A stretch of 64,000 bases of DNA, from contig OY821743.1 of assembly GCA_963682055.1 (NCBI GenBank), positions 14,667,566 to 14,731,565 on the forward strand, given 5' to 3'. A program made the position numbers and the translations under genes. The DNA comes from Primula veris. Its lineage: Eukaryota > Streptophyta > Magnoliopsida > Ericales > Primulaceae. This document shows, piece by piece, positions 23,701-34,930 of the stretch. The notes below the pieces were generated by a model. The model did no database searches. It was not told the origin of the DNA and worked only from the letters and a program-made list of their open reading frames with translations. Each line of letters opens with the position of its first letter. Within the stretch, counting starts at the first letter, position 1.

Positions 23701-26700
23701 AATGATTTATGTTAGACTATTAATGGCTTGTTTCTTGGGGTTAAGGCTCAGTTTGATGATGATGATGAAAATTACAAACAATGGCTTGTTAAAAGGTCTT
23801 TTTGTTTGCTTACATTTTAGACTGTGTTTGGTGTACTAAACTTAAAAGATGAACATTCTGGTTTTTTGCCTCAAAAAGCTAATAGCTTTGAGCTGGGTAT
23901 CAATTTCGAGAATGTGCATTTTAATTGGGCTTGATGAATGCTGAAATACATCAGTTTTGTGAACTTTTAATGTGTTTACCTTGTTCTAAAAAGTAAGAAG
24001 GCACAAGAGATATTACCTTCTAGGCAACTATATATTTGATGCACGAGTAATTTAAGACACAAGGCTTCTTACCTATGAGTAATTCAGTTAAAGATATGAA
24101 TTGGTTAAAAACAGTTTCATAAAATTGATCTTTGTGGAATTGTTCTGGTGTTTCTCAACTTGAATGAATGTACCTAAATATCCCTGGTTGAAGATTCATA
24201 TTTTTTTTTTTGTTAATAAAAGAAGATATATCGTAATTAGAGTTAAAAATAAAAATGACTTGGATGGTTCAAATTACAGACCTCTGGGTATTTAAATTTT
24301 GGACAATAGTATATTATACCAACAATAGTAGCAAAGGCGGCCTTATAAATATTTGGGAAACACGAAGTGGCATGTTATGACAGCGGAATATGTAATTTAG
24401 ATGAGCATTCTTCTTAAGAAAATTTTGACAAATTAAGTTCCGACAACATGTTTGATTTTTAGAGAAACTACATGAAATTCATTAAAGTATTGGGCAATGA
24501 AGTTTCAAAAGGAAATTTTCTGTTTACAATTTTTCCAGTAGTTGGGGAGCTTCTAGGAAACAAGTTTTGACTGTGTTATGAAACCATGGTTCCCTAGTTC
24601 AAAGCAAGAAAGGACTATGTAGGGGCTAAGGGAGTTCCTCCATAACTAAGATTTTGAAATGATTTAGTTTCTAGAGCAAGTTTACATGACCTGATCAGAG
24701 TCGATGCATGTTATGTTTATCAAGATGTTTGTTAGCACTAGCAGGTGTCTTACTGTTCTTATGATTCTTTTTGAGAATCTGAGATTATTTTAACTTTTTT
24801 GAAATTAAGGTTATTGTTGCTGTTTCCGAAAGTTGATGTAGACCCGGTGGATGGATACGTAACAGAGCACGAGCTGACGGAGTGGACTCTGAAGAATTCA
24901 GAGAGAGAAGTGATGCACCGAACAGAAAGAGAGATGGATGTACATGACAAGAACCACGATGGACTTGTTTCATTTCATGAGTATGAGCCTCCTAGTTGGG
25001 CTCGCAATTCAGGTTTTTTCTATCACCTCTAGGTTTTTCATGAAAAGTCTTTATTTTGATGCTATAATTTGTAAGATAACATTTAAAACTCATTTACAGT
25101 TTAGGAAAAAAAGTACATTGATCTGAGTTTATGTTATTGTAAGATAACATTTAATTCCTTAATTGCCAATATATGTTTACAAGTACGATTCCTGCTATAT
25201 CCTCTTTTATTCTGGCTGTCTCCATTGCTGAACAGTTATTTCTTTTTCTTTTGTCAGATAATGATTCATCGGATTATGAAATGGGTTGGTGGAAAGTGGA
25301 ACATTTTAACGCATCAGATGCCAATGGGGATAGTTTTCTGAATATTACAGAGTTCAATGAGTAAGCTTTTGCAATGATGGCATACTATTGATTTTTTTGG
25401 TTTCATTAGCTTAATTTGTTGGTTTAAGGCAAAGATGGTTATTTCTTTTACCTTGTTAATTACAGCTTTATGCATCCAGCTGATAGCAAGAACCCAAAAC
25501 TGCTTCAATGGTTGTGCCACGAGGAGATTAGGTAGTGTTATAGATAGTTTTTCTGCTCAGTATTTACAATTATCATTACTTTTTCATATATGTAGTTGTT
25601 TTGAGCTCTTTTTTTACCCCAAGTGCTGTTTATTCCACCCCATCTTCTATTCTTTTTAGAGAAATATTATAAATAGACTATGCATAAACAGATGAATGTT
25701 TATTTCTTGGTTTGTTTACTTGCAAATTTTAGCCAAATAAGCTAGATTTTTGGGTTGGGAAGATAGCTGATTTCGCGCAGCTTCAACTTCTAGCTTTCTG
25801 AATCCATTTTTATCTTGAAAAGCTGAGCTTCTAAGCTGATAACCCAAGTGCAGTCCTGTTTTTCAAAAAAAAAAATTACAGTTCAGATGCTGCAACCAAT
25901 GAAGGCCTTAGGACTTTTTTAGCTGCCTATTCTAAGCTATTAAGCTGCTTTTCTTGAGCTTGAGAAAAAAACTGGATTTATTTGGCTTAAATTTTTGAGC
26001 TTTTTTTGGCCAAAAACCCAGAAAAGTTGGCTTCTAAGCTGATCTACCAAATTCAGTTTAACTTTTACTAAAAAAGGTATAAGAATACTAAGCTTAAAAG
26101 CTGCAACCACACACGGCCTCTGTTTTTGGTATGACTTGGCTAAACTTGGAGTTACTCAACTTTGGCATCTGTTGTTTCTTTCTTTAGGGAAAGAGATTCT
26201 GACAAAGATGGGAAGATCAATTTTAAGGAATTTTTTCATGGGCTGTTTGACACCGTAAGAAACTATGAAGATGATAGTCATGATTCTGAAGAGAATTCTG
26301 AAGCCCCAGCTAAAAAATTATTTGCAGAGCTTGATAAAGATGGCGACAGGTACTTAAATAATTTCTCAGTTTTCTATGATTTATTGCTTCCGCTATTTGC
26401 CTAAGGACATCGCCTGGGGAATTCTACTTATATGGGCATCTTCTAATAGTTAACATCATTCTTTAGGTTTTTATCAGCTGAAGAGTTACTGCCAGTTATC
26501 GATAAATTTCATCCGTCAGAACGCTACTATGCAAAGCAACAAGCAGATTATATTATATCCCAGGTATTCCTTTTATAGGAGAAGATTTTCGTTTTGTGAT
26601 TCACGATTGCCTTACTAAATGAGGTTGCAAGTTATTTTCAATCTAGTTTCTGCATGAACTAATAACTAATTTCACTTTATCCAATTACAAATGTAGCTCT

Positions 26701-28592
26701 ATTGATATCGTTCTTTAACGGATCTTATTTCTAAAAAAGAAATGTTGGTTTCTTTTTTCACATTTAGAAGTCAAAGAAAGATGTATGTATATGCTTTATA
26801 GCTAGGGTTACAAATGTCCGCCTGCTGTATATACTCCGTTGGTAATGGCCGTGCAATGCGAGTAAATGTTTTATGAAATGTCTCCCGAGTCCCGATTATC
26901 AAATCACTCTCCATCTGAGTGAATACAATGCTCGACTCTTAAAGTGATTTTTTCTTACTTCATACTGGGAACCATTTTATAAAGGAAAAAAATACATTTA
27001 ATGTACTGTACTATCTGTTTTTAACGATTTAGGTACCAGACTACCAAAGTTAACAATTGACGTACTGAACTATCATAATATTCACAATTCAGGTACAACC
27101 GTTAATTTAGTTGGATGAAAGTTAGTTTCACTTTTCATTTTGGTCGTATTCTTTGTAATTTGTATAAATTTAATCTTGTCTTGTCGAAACATTACAATTT
27201 ACAATGTTTCTACTAAAACACATACATATGCATACATAATAAGTATCCCAGTTTAAAAAACATATTATTTGACTAGATTTTCTTTATTTTTTTTCTAAAA
27301 TAAAAAAATTATAATTTTTTTTTACACTTTCTCTAAACACAAAAATAAAGTAATTTTTAGATTTATGACATTCGAGTAAAAATTATTTGAGGCCACATCA
27401 CTATTTGAATACTTTCATGAAAAAACAGCAAGAAAATTGTTATTTTTTTCAAAAAAGTATTCTTTGTTTGTAAATAGAATATATTTGTTGAGTATTTATA
27501 ATTTCTTTTTATACACAAACATAATCTAGAATTTACATTATTTGCAATAATATGTATACATATATTGTATTATATATATTTTTATACATACATTAATATA
27601 ACACTAGTAATCGTGCCCTACGCGTTACGTGTGCGGCGCGTAATGCAATAAAATATAGAAAATATGTATAGTTATGATATAAAAACGTGGATAATAAAAA
27701 AAACATAATTTAAGATTTAAAAGAATGTTTGGTTGTTAAAGAGTGATAAATAATTTTATTAGTTTTTATATTTTTATGGGACTATGGTATTATTATAATT
27801 AATATAAATGTGTAGGGGCATTTTTGGAAAAAATTGGCTAAATTGGACCGCCTCATTTGACTTGGGTTGGCTTATTATAATAGAATGATATATATATATA
27901 TATGTGTATTATATACATATATATATATATATATATATGATATAATTATATATTTTTGAATTTATACTAAAATGAGACACAGAAAATTAAGGGTTAGATT
28001 TATACAAGTTACAAAGAATAAGACTAAAATGAAAAGTGAAACTAACTTCCATCAAACTAATTTTACGGCGGTACTTGAATTGTGAACATTATGATAGTTC
28101 AGTACGTTAACAACATGTAGTACAATACACTAAATGTATTTTTTCCCTTATAAAAGAACATTATAAATTCTAATCATGGCTTACCTGTAAAGATAAAAAG
28201 CATACTGTTATCAACTTCATCTCCGACTTTCCTTTAAGAAGCATATGTAGGTGCCTGAATTTGTCGGCCTTGAATCCAATAGGTTCACATTAGAGTGGTA
28301 AACCGTAAATGCTTAGTAAGAAGGCAATTTGATTCATCTAAACATGCCAATATTGAGTTTTACACAAGGACTTTTTGCTTACATGCTGGAAGCTTAACAG
28401 GCTTTGAAGTACCTTGGTTAAATGTCCACTAGTCGTGCATTAATTTGAACATTGCACTTTATGCAGGCCGATTCAGATAAAGATGGACGTCTTACATTGG
28501 CAGAGATGATTGATCATCCATATGTATTTTATAGTGCTATATTTAATGAAGATGAAGAGGATGAGTACGATTTCCATGACGAGTTTCGTTAG
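17722..28592 (+). CDS. ER EF-hand calcium-binding protein, CREC/reticulocalbin-like (7 coding exons)
   Basis: Exons: 17722-18080, 24810-25012, 25258-25360, 25466-25531, 26188-26349, 26467-26563, 28467-28592; all introns are GT-AG and the phases join, giving 371 codons. The N-terminus has a hydrophobic signal or anchor (residues about 6-20). Calcium loops seen: DKNHDGLVSFHE, DANGDSFLNITE, DSDKDGKINFKE, DKDGDRFLSAEE and DSDKDGRLTLAE, plus a degenerate first one (DVDPVDGYVTEHE). Six EF-hands and the C-terminal HDEFR agree with plant CREC proteins (Arabidopsis At4g27790 type), probably retained in the secretory pathway as calcium buffer or chaperone partner. Intron 1 is 6.7 kb and holds degraded copies of exon 1; intron 6 holds a MITE with a Helitron inside. 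The start is the only ATG before the signal sequence. Confidence 0.93.
18423..18642 (+). pseudogene. Exon 1 duplicate B of the EF-hand gene (open frame, donor kept)
   Basis: It matches exon 1 from about 17862 to its end. In the exon 1 frame it stays open from NKHHE to KFNVTN and ends in the same AATAG|GTTTGT donor. The signal peptide and start codon are not included, and it has no in-frame Met. If used as a cassette, the nearest upstream AG (in ACAAG|CACC) would enter it in the wrong frame. I therefore count it as an exon relic rather than an alternative exon. Confidence 0.85.
18878..18910 (+). pseudogene. Exon 1 micro-copy (last 33 bp plus donor)
   Basis: TAATGATGAGGAGAAGTTC...AATAG followed by GTTTGTG repeats only the tail of exon 1, with one change (TCACT to TCATT). 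It lies between copies B and D in the tandem series. Confidence 0.75.
19288..19516 (+). pseudogene. Exon 1 duplicate D of the EF-hand gene (open frame, three extra codons)
   Basis: Same extent as copy B. The exon 1 frame is open throughout and closest to exon 1 in wording (HEPIPFDPLVADIERKRED). It carries three additional residues in the acidic linker (GDDVAQTKGAEGQ) and ends in the conserved donor at 19517. No signal peptide, no start codon. Confidence 0.85.
19797..20065 (+). pseudogene. Exon 1 duplicate E of the EF-hand gene (5-bp insertion before the donor)
   Basis: The match starts further upstream than in B and D, including the degraded His-rich CACCGCCG-like segment. The frame is open from LIPLDP to KFN, then a 5-bp insertion shifts the phase at the donor. 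A 20-bp micro-copy of the exon tail with a donor follows at 20117-20136. Confidence 0.8.
20440..21500 (+). repeat. Tandem repeat of about 205 bp in intron 1, with a pol III B-box-like word
   Basis: Five units share GGAGGAGCTAGAAATC, then AACCCCGGTGGTGAGCGG, then ACTGAGGTCGTTGGACGTCC, then GGAAAAGCCATAGCTTTTG. Single units follow exon 1 copies near 18140, 18960 and 20180. The reverse complement contains GGGTTCGATTTCTAG, which resembles a tRNA-type B box, so the repeat may derive from a minus-strand SINE. Unit borders are approximate. Confidence 0.65.
21697..21941 (+). pseudogene. Exon 1 duplicate F of the EF-hand gene (decayed)
   Basis: It includes part of the region encoding the hydrophobic N-terminus (CTTCTTTTCCTCATCTCA), then a deletion. 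An in-frame TAG replaces part of KQWE (CAATAG) and several indels follow. It still ends in a TCACTAAATAG|GTTTGTG donor. This is the oldest-looking copy. Confidence 0.75.
22040..23620 (+). repeat. Diverged tandem repeat family in intron 1 (AGCTTTTAAGCTC type)
   Basis: About eight irregular units of 100-200 bp. Each has GGTTGCAGCTTTTAAGCTC, GAGCTAAGATGGTATCTGG and AAAAGATATAATCTTTAAGC. The same words occur singly at 20230-20380. The family resembles short AT-rich MITEs and has no coding content. Confidence 0.6.
22553..22730 (+). mobile_element. Au-type SINE
   Basis: The head has an A box in GGCGCAACGGTAAAGTTGC and a B box in GGGTTCGAGTCGTGG. The body holds CTCTTGCGGAAATGCAAGG and ends GGACCCCGCACATAGCGGG...GCACCGGG. 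This word order is that of the Au SINE family known from many flowering plants. Imperfect flanking repeats (TTGTGTTTATA / TTGTATTTTATA) look like an aged target duplication. It is inserted in the EF-hand intron 1 repeat array. Confidence 0.9.
25720..26115. repeat. MITE-like repeat in intron 4
   Basis: Repeated inverted words around AAGCTGAGCTTCTAAGCTGAT and AGCTTTTTTGGCC, ending AAGCTGCAACCACACACGGCC. Related to the intron 1 AGCTTTTAAGCTC family and to the copy at 63440-63650. No coding content. Confidence 0.45.
26984..28147. mobile_element. Mutator-like MITE with long terminal inverted repeats, in intron 6
   Basis: The left arm (26984 to about 27180) and right arm (about 27960-28147) are inverted copies of about 190 bp. 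Both share GGGAAAAAATACATTTA-like ends, GTACTGAACTATCATAAT and GTTAGTTTCACTTTTCATTTT. Flanks share TTATAAA, consistent with an aged 9-bp target duplication. The centre has no transposase and has been entered by a family B Helitron. Confidence 0.75.
27604..27888 (-). mobile_element. Helitron-like element, family B, best-preserved ends
   Basis: On the minus strand it runs TCATTCTATTATAATAAGCC ... CACGATTACTAG, flanked by A at the 5' side and T at the 3' side, which is the Helitron insertion rule. The GC-rich stretch CGTGCCCTACGCGTTACGTG near the CTAG end can fold. It is nested inside the Mutator-like MITE. Confidence 0.7.
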
Positions 28593-29060
28593 CTTAAAGC
28601 TAGGTAATTTGTTGATAAATGATAAGGAAATGGCATGCTTTTGTAGTTTTTATCACTTTTAGTGAAACTGAATCTGAAGGTTTCTTTGTCTCGGTTTTTT
28701 GCAGGAGGGTAGGAAGCACATAGATTATAGACCTGTACGGGGTTGATTTGCCTGATAGTGACTTTTGTTGTTTATATCATGCAAGAGCTCTTAGTGCTTA
28801 TGGTATGGATTAATCATTGCTATGAAAATTAGTACTAGCATAGTACTACGAGCGTTGTTAAGAAAAAGTATGAGCTCATTTCTACATTTTGAAACATTTG
28901 GAAGTACCGGCAAAAAAGCCCCAAGCAAGGGACAAGTTCGTTTCGTCGGTGTCGATTTGTTAATGTCAATCTAATATTTATTTGTATCGCAATAGTAGAG
29001 TTTATTAATTTGAGATGTATTATTTATACTTTGTACTGTTTATTTTGATCCAAGAAGTAC
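28593..29060 (+). other. 3' UTR of the EF-hand gene with a probable intron
   Basis: After the stop (28590-28592) a GT-AG intron fits 28604-28704: donor AAGCTAG|GTAATT, a T-rich tract, and TTTTTTGCAG|GAGGG. The transcript then probably runs to about 29000-29060; no clear AATAAA was chosen. Confidence 0.45.
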
Positions 29061-29206
29061 CCGTTTTGGAATTTACATAGCGAAAGTAATTTTAATTAAG
29101 TTGTTTGAGAGAATCTATGTTTGTACTAATTTATTGAGTTTTGAGAGGAACTCATATTAAGTCATGTAACAACAACGGATAAAATTATTGTTTACTGCAT
29201 TTATCT

Positions 29207-29627
29207 GGTAGTGGTTAAGAAACCGCATACCACCCACCTTTTAACATTAGCAATTTATATACCTAACTATATGATTTCGTTAAATTAACACACCACGATT
29301 AACTTCCGTTAACTTATTTAATGAAAGTTTGGTCACATGCAAAAATGTGTTTTTTTAGGGATAAAACAGTCATTTCTCATATTAAAAAAGTGAACCTTTA
29401 GATTTGTTCTAAATGTTGAAAATAAAGGCAAATCTAGATTTTATCTAAGCGAACCATAGTGCAAATACATAAAACCTACAGCGACGTGGGTCCCACCGAC
29501 GACGGCCAGTGGGTGGCAGCGGTGGTGTTCTCTCTACCTCCCTCACTTTATCTATTTATCTATCTGTATATATATATATTACTATTAATTGTTATTCATG
29601 CGGTCATGCGGCGTTGCGTGTGTGACG

Positions 29628-29673
<46 letters not shown>

Positions 29674-29930
29674 TTTTAAAAAATATATTGATTGAATAAA
29701 TATATTAAATTAGAAATGGTGAGTAATATATTGTTTTTGTTATACAAAAAATACACGTAAAACGATTTTTTTTTTGGTATGGATTATAATTGTTTTGAAA
29801 ATATAATGATTTTTGTGTGTTTTTTATATTTTGAATTGAATAAATGTAAATGAGCAATTAGTAAAAAAATGTTGAGGCATTTTTTGAAAAAATGACCAAA
29901 AATTGGCAGACTCAGTTTTTATTTGGTTGA

Positions 29931-29984
<54 letters not shown>

Positions 29985-30200
29985 GATATGATATGATGTC
30001 TATCTATAAAATGGTCTCGCATTGTAAATAGGGAAAAAAATGTGGGTAACATTTACCTATTTCGGTTATGTTTTTAACGACGGTATATGTTGATTGATTG
30101 ACATTTATAACGGCGGTATATGCTGATTGATTGACATTTATTAGGTGAGTGTGCAAATTGTTATTGTTGAAAGGTGTGTATGCATTTAGGTAACCACCAA
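29207..30200. mobile_element. MITE-like element with diverged terminal inverted repeats
   Basis: The left end (GGTAGTGGTTAAGAAACCGC...ACATTAGCAATTTA) resembles the reverse complement of the right end (GGTGGTTACCTAAATGC...CAACAATAACAATTT). The interior holds a decayed family B Helitron (about 29597-29935) and two (TA)n tracts, 29634-29664 and 29933-29980. No transposase seen. Confidence 0.45.
29597..29935 (-). mobile_element. Helitron-like element, family B, decayed
   Basis: It retains GCGTTGCGTGTGTGACGCG at the left, an AAAAATTGGCAGACTCAG phrase, and a TTGGTTGACTTA end like the family B copies. A (TA)n expansion replaces part of the body. Confidence 0.45.
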
Positions 30201-30824
30201 TAGGTCGGCGGAGTAAAAAATAATTTTTCCATCTTTTTTATTTGACCTACATAAATATAAAATCAAAACACCTTTAAATATTGAAGTGAAAGGATTTTGA
30301 GATACTATTTACGTCAAATTGAATTTATATTAGAACTTATATCTTGACTTGTCTATTCTTACACCTATTTTAATCTTAAAAAAAACATTTTGTGGAAATA
30401 GTTCAATTTTTTTCGCAATGCATCATGGTTTTAGACATGTGAAGTCCTGAAAATAAAATATAAAATCAAATTTTGTTTACAAAAACCCTTCTTTATGTTT
30501 TTGGTGGGCAATTATATTTCATTTGCTTTACAAAACATTATAATAATCTCATGTTATTATAGGAAAATATAGATTTCAAAATTTTAACACAAATTTATTG
30601 TAATCTCTCGAATTGTTAACCAATGTTGCTTATATTTCATTCTAAACTTATTCATATATAATGTGAAAGCGTAAACTATTTTTAAAATGGCCAAAAATAA
30701 CTTTTAACTTACAATCATACTTTTGTAATTTTAAAATTATGTGAATTGGGCAGGCATGGCCTTGAGTAGGTGCAGCTGGTGCGATTCGGGGATCACCCAG
30801 TGCCTCACGATGCCAGCAAACAGA

Positions 30825-30891
<67 letters not shown>

Positions 30892-33560
30892 AAAAGTATG
30901 TGTAAATAACTGCTAGTAAAAAAACATCATGAAAGGGCACGATTCTTTTCATGTTATTAGTATTTTTTAAAAGTATGATCATCGTGATATGTTTTTAAAA
31001 AATATTATCTTTTTAAAAAATTCATAAAGATTAATTAATGGGCATAATGTATTAGCTCTTTTTAAAATAGTGTAAACAAAGCGCCATATGATCACAAAAT
31101 TGAAGAATTTAATTCGAATAAAACACGAAAGATGCATGAATAATGCACTTGATCATGGTGAAGTAAAAAACACCTTAAACATCAAAAAGTAGACAAACCA
31201 ATTTATACCAAGTCGCGGCCACTAGGTATATTACTCACTAATAACCAATAAAATGGTTACAAACACTAACAATTGGAAAACAGCTAATAACTGGTAAAGC
31301 GAAAGAAAACATCATTAATTTGTCCTCTTGAAAACGATAGTATCGTAAGTAAAAATCTCGAAAAGATCATGGCGTTTGCGTGTCACGTCTCTCATGATCT
31401 GGAGAAAGTCTAATTGATGGAAAAGTAAGGTTTTATATGTATTTTGATTAAAATCTTCAAACATTAGCATTTCATCCCCTCCCTTCTACAGTTTATGGTT
31501 CCGTCGTTGCGTCAATATAAAAAAGGCACTGGATAATGGATACTGGCTATGGAGTCTTATAGAAGTTTACTGATAAAATCTAGCATATTAATTATGTCCT
31601 TGTCTATAATTGCTATCACCTAATTTGAGTTCTAATCTCCATTTGTTACATTTCTCATCAAAATTCAAATCACTGCTGTTTTAATAACCGGTTCTATCAT
31701 CCTACAGAAAACAATTTCCAATCAGAAAATTATAAATTAAAACAAACTTGAATTACATAGTGCTAAACGGAATTACCGAGACCCTGAATTCGATTTACAT
31801 AGCGTCGTATTCATCTTGCATATATATATGTTCTATAGACTAAGAAAATTGCACCAGTCTTTCCTCTACGAATAAAAACATGTTTGTGAATTTATACTAT
31901 TAGTTTATGTGTAGAGGTCTTATGAGGCATTAAAACAAATATTTACAAAATAGTATTGATATTTTGAAAAATTACAAATAAAAAAACTGATATAAGATAA
32001 ACTGTTAAAATAAAAGTAAATGCTATGTCATAGTTACTATCTCTTTCCATTATTCCCTCTTTGTCTTTCTCTCCCACAATGCTATAATGAAATTCTTCTC
32101 TCTATAAACAGGTAATTGATCATAAATCATAATATTTAATATATATAAATTTAGTATATATATTTACGTAATCTTATTGCATAACACTGCTCCACAAATC
32201 ACACCACGCATCACGTGGCCTCCGAGCGCTAGTGTTTATTTATTGAGGTTGTAGGATAGATTAATGAAGATATTTTAATGTCTTTCGGTAACTACCAATT
32301 TATCCTTTTAAGTATTTTGTAACTTAATTAATTTACTTCATCTAACTATTTCTATATTCTTAAAAAAAAATTGTTTCTACATGTATATTCCAGATAATTT
32401 GTGTAATATTCTAAATTTTTAATAACCCCATTTTACAACATATTCCACTACAAGATAATAAAAATACATGAAAAACACTATCTTAAACCGGGTCCATTAT
32501 GTTTTCGAGTGTGAGAACCTATTGAAATTTTCAATTCTTAATTTTAATTAATTTAAGTGTAGTTAACAATTGAGTTCCTCAATATGTGTTTGATTGATTT
32601 GATACTCCCTAAAACATACTGAACCCGGTTCATAATATTGTTAATCATATTATAAATTATGTTTGTTAAATAGTTTAACCCAAAAGTATTTTGTTATCAT
32701 TTATTTTTGTAAGAAATCTTAGTATCTCTACAAATTAATAAGAGAATGGCAAAATTAGAAATTAAATTTTGCTGAACTACGGTTGAAGAGTGAAAGATTT
32801 TTTTAAAGAGGTGGAGAAAAACTGTTTGTATGATGGAGATGTATTATTTAGGTCCAAACAGAAAATGAAGAAAGAGAATAGAAAGAAAGACTATCAAAGA
32901 GCTCAGTATCAAAAGAGGTACAGCTAAATAATCTTGCACTCGATGAAAGATGTTATTAAACAGTTTTTAAGCCGGGAGCGAATTCGAACAAAAAAAAGAC
33001 AAAGTATCTTTTCCTTTTCATTTCTCCTCCAAGGTTAACGGGTCTGTGCACACAGTTTAACAACATGGATATAGTGATTACATATTTCAGTATAAAAACA
33101 AAATGTATCAATAATAGTTTACGATTGTCACAACCATAAAACCGAGCTTATGATACTTGTAAAAAAATCTCATTTTAGGTGTCCTTTTAATTTGGCAAAT
33201 ATTATGAATTATCATTAATTTCATTTAACTAATAATATATACTCATTTTGTCGATTTTTAAGTGTTTTCCTTTGAATTCAGCAAATATTAAAAGTTATTA
33301 TTAATTACATTTAAAAGTTACAAATATAGTCATATTTTAAATTAAATCATAATTATTGTTAATTTTTAAAATATATTTATTGTAATATTTAAAAATATTA
33401 TAGTAATTTTATCTTTTTTTAATTAATAAATTAAAAAAATAAACATTTATTTTGTGTACACGGTAAATAAGTATTAAAAACTTTAAAAGAGACAGACCCC
33501 ACCCGATGATATAAACCCCCGATTTCTTATTTTTAATTTCAAAAGTAACGTAAACTGCCT
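30201..33560. other. Intergenic region
   Basis: No gene recognised. A long (TA)n tract lies at 30828-30888. The 31750-31860 segment (TTACATAG...CATCTTGCA...ATAGACT) has a diverged relative at 35650-35740. The remainder is AT-rich with no feature I can support. Confidence 0.5.
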
Positions 33561-33594
33561 CTTTCTCTCTACAAAAACAAAGCCCTAATCTCTA

Positions 33595-33960
33595 ATGGCG
33601 ACCGTAGCGAAAACGATGCCCTTCACGGCGGTTCTTGATCCTCTGTTAGGGTTCGTTTCGAGTTTTTATTCAAGGAGGAGTCGGATCTGAAGGATGTCAA
33701 CGGGATCGTGAGGCGTGGGGAGAGGGAGGATAAAGAGAGAGATAGAGGAGGGAAAAGGCGAGGCAAAGGCAAAGAGCGAAGAGGGAGGAGAGAGGGAGGA
33801 CGGGGCGAAGAGAGAGGAGAAGGAGGCTCCGAAAGAGGCGGTGAGACCCTATCATATATTTATTATCAATTTATGCACAAGAAGGCGGAGACGAAGAGGG
33901 AGGATAGATAGAGAGAGGATTGAGAAGGCGGAGAGAGAGAAGAGGGAGAAGGCGTAGACG
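33595..33960 (+). other. GC-rich exon-like segment and purine tract, unknown
   Basis: A leader-like CCCTAATCTCTA precedes ATGGCG at 33595, where a 31-codon frame (MATVAKTMPFTAVLDPLLGF...) ends in TGA. A shifted frame continues as FLFKEESDLKDVNGIVRRGE into a GA-rich run of about 250 bp (Arg/Glu/Gly codons). This could be the broken first exon of a gene, or the 5' end of a non-coding transcript. No family was recognised. The base composition stands out from the AT-rich surroundings. Confidence 0.4.
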
Positions 33961-34379
33961 AAGGATGTAAGACCTTCTTTCTCTCTTTTACTATCATTTT
34001 GTCCCTTTGTTTGCATTTACATAATCCTACTACTGAATTGTAAAAAATTATCATACTGTTTTTCTATTTTATTTTTACAATAATATGACAGCGCTATTAT
34101 GTATATATAAAAAAGAACATAAATTTGTGTATCTTTTATGTTAGGGTTTTTGAGCCAATTACTAACTTTTTGTGTGAAAGTTCAATTTTTTCGAGAATCA
34201 AAAGAAACCTCAGGCAGTATATTAAAATTTTTTAAAAAAAGTCAAAAGTTAAGGTTCGTGTTTTGGAAGTACGACTTTGTTTTCTGAAACATGAGTCTGT
34301 ATTGCTAACAACGACTTTGTTTTCTGAAGTACGAGGCTTGGGCTGGATTAAGAAATCTTCGACTGTATAAAGACGCTAC

Positions 34380-34930
34380 CTTCATATATATGACGACCTA
34401 AACACATTTGCTAAAATAACTCTAACCGTAGAAATTAGCTAACCTTTCTTATCTTAACCTGAGGTGTAAAGTAGAGGAGAGGATCATTGATATCTAAGGT
34501 GTTCCCTATACTTACGAGTATTGAACTTAAGTATGTCGACATAATAAAGATCGAAAAGAGCATTAAGTATTAATGCTAATATTGGGTGATGTGAAATTGT
34601 TCATTGCAGTTTTTTTTGTTTAAGCTAACTAGAATTTTCCATAATGTATTTTCAAATGTATCAAATTTGTATGTAACGATCTAAAACACATTTGGTAAAG
34701 TAACAACCTCCTCGGAATTCTTGCGTTTCTAATCTTATCCTCAGGTGTAAAGTAGAGAAGTTGTGGTCTTTGATAGAAAAGTAGTTCTAGAAATTCCAAT
34801 TAATCCTTAATAATGTTCAACGTAAGCAAGTCTGCATATTAAAGATCGATTAGGGCATAAAGTGTTGGTGATGAAACTAAATAATACGGTATTGTCCATT
34901 ACCTTTTTTTTCCTTGTGATAAAAAGAATC
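34380..34930 (+). repeat. Two-copy direct repeat of about 300 bp
   Basis: Both copies carry TTGCTAAAATAAC or TTGGTAAAGTAAC, then CTGAGGTGTAAAGTAGAG or CTCAGGTGTAAAGTAGAG, then AAAGATCGA(A/T)(A/T)AG and TTGTTCATTGCAG or TTGTCCATTACC. The copies lie about 300 bp apart and are well diverged. No coding content. Confidence 0.5.

Noticed and set aside
30737..30982. Minus-strand frame containing a Tyr-Ile repeat
   Set aside because: It is a (TA)n microsatellite read as protein.
33708..33957. Arg/Glu/Gly-rich frames in a GA tract
   Set aside because: Low-complexity purine run; both frames are composition artefacts. Kept only as part of an unknown exon-like segment.
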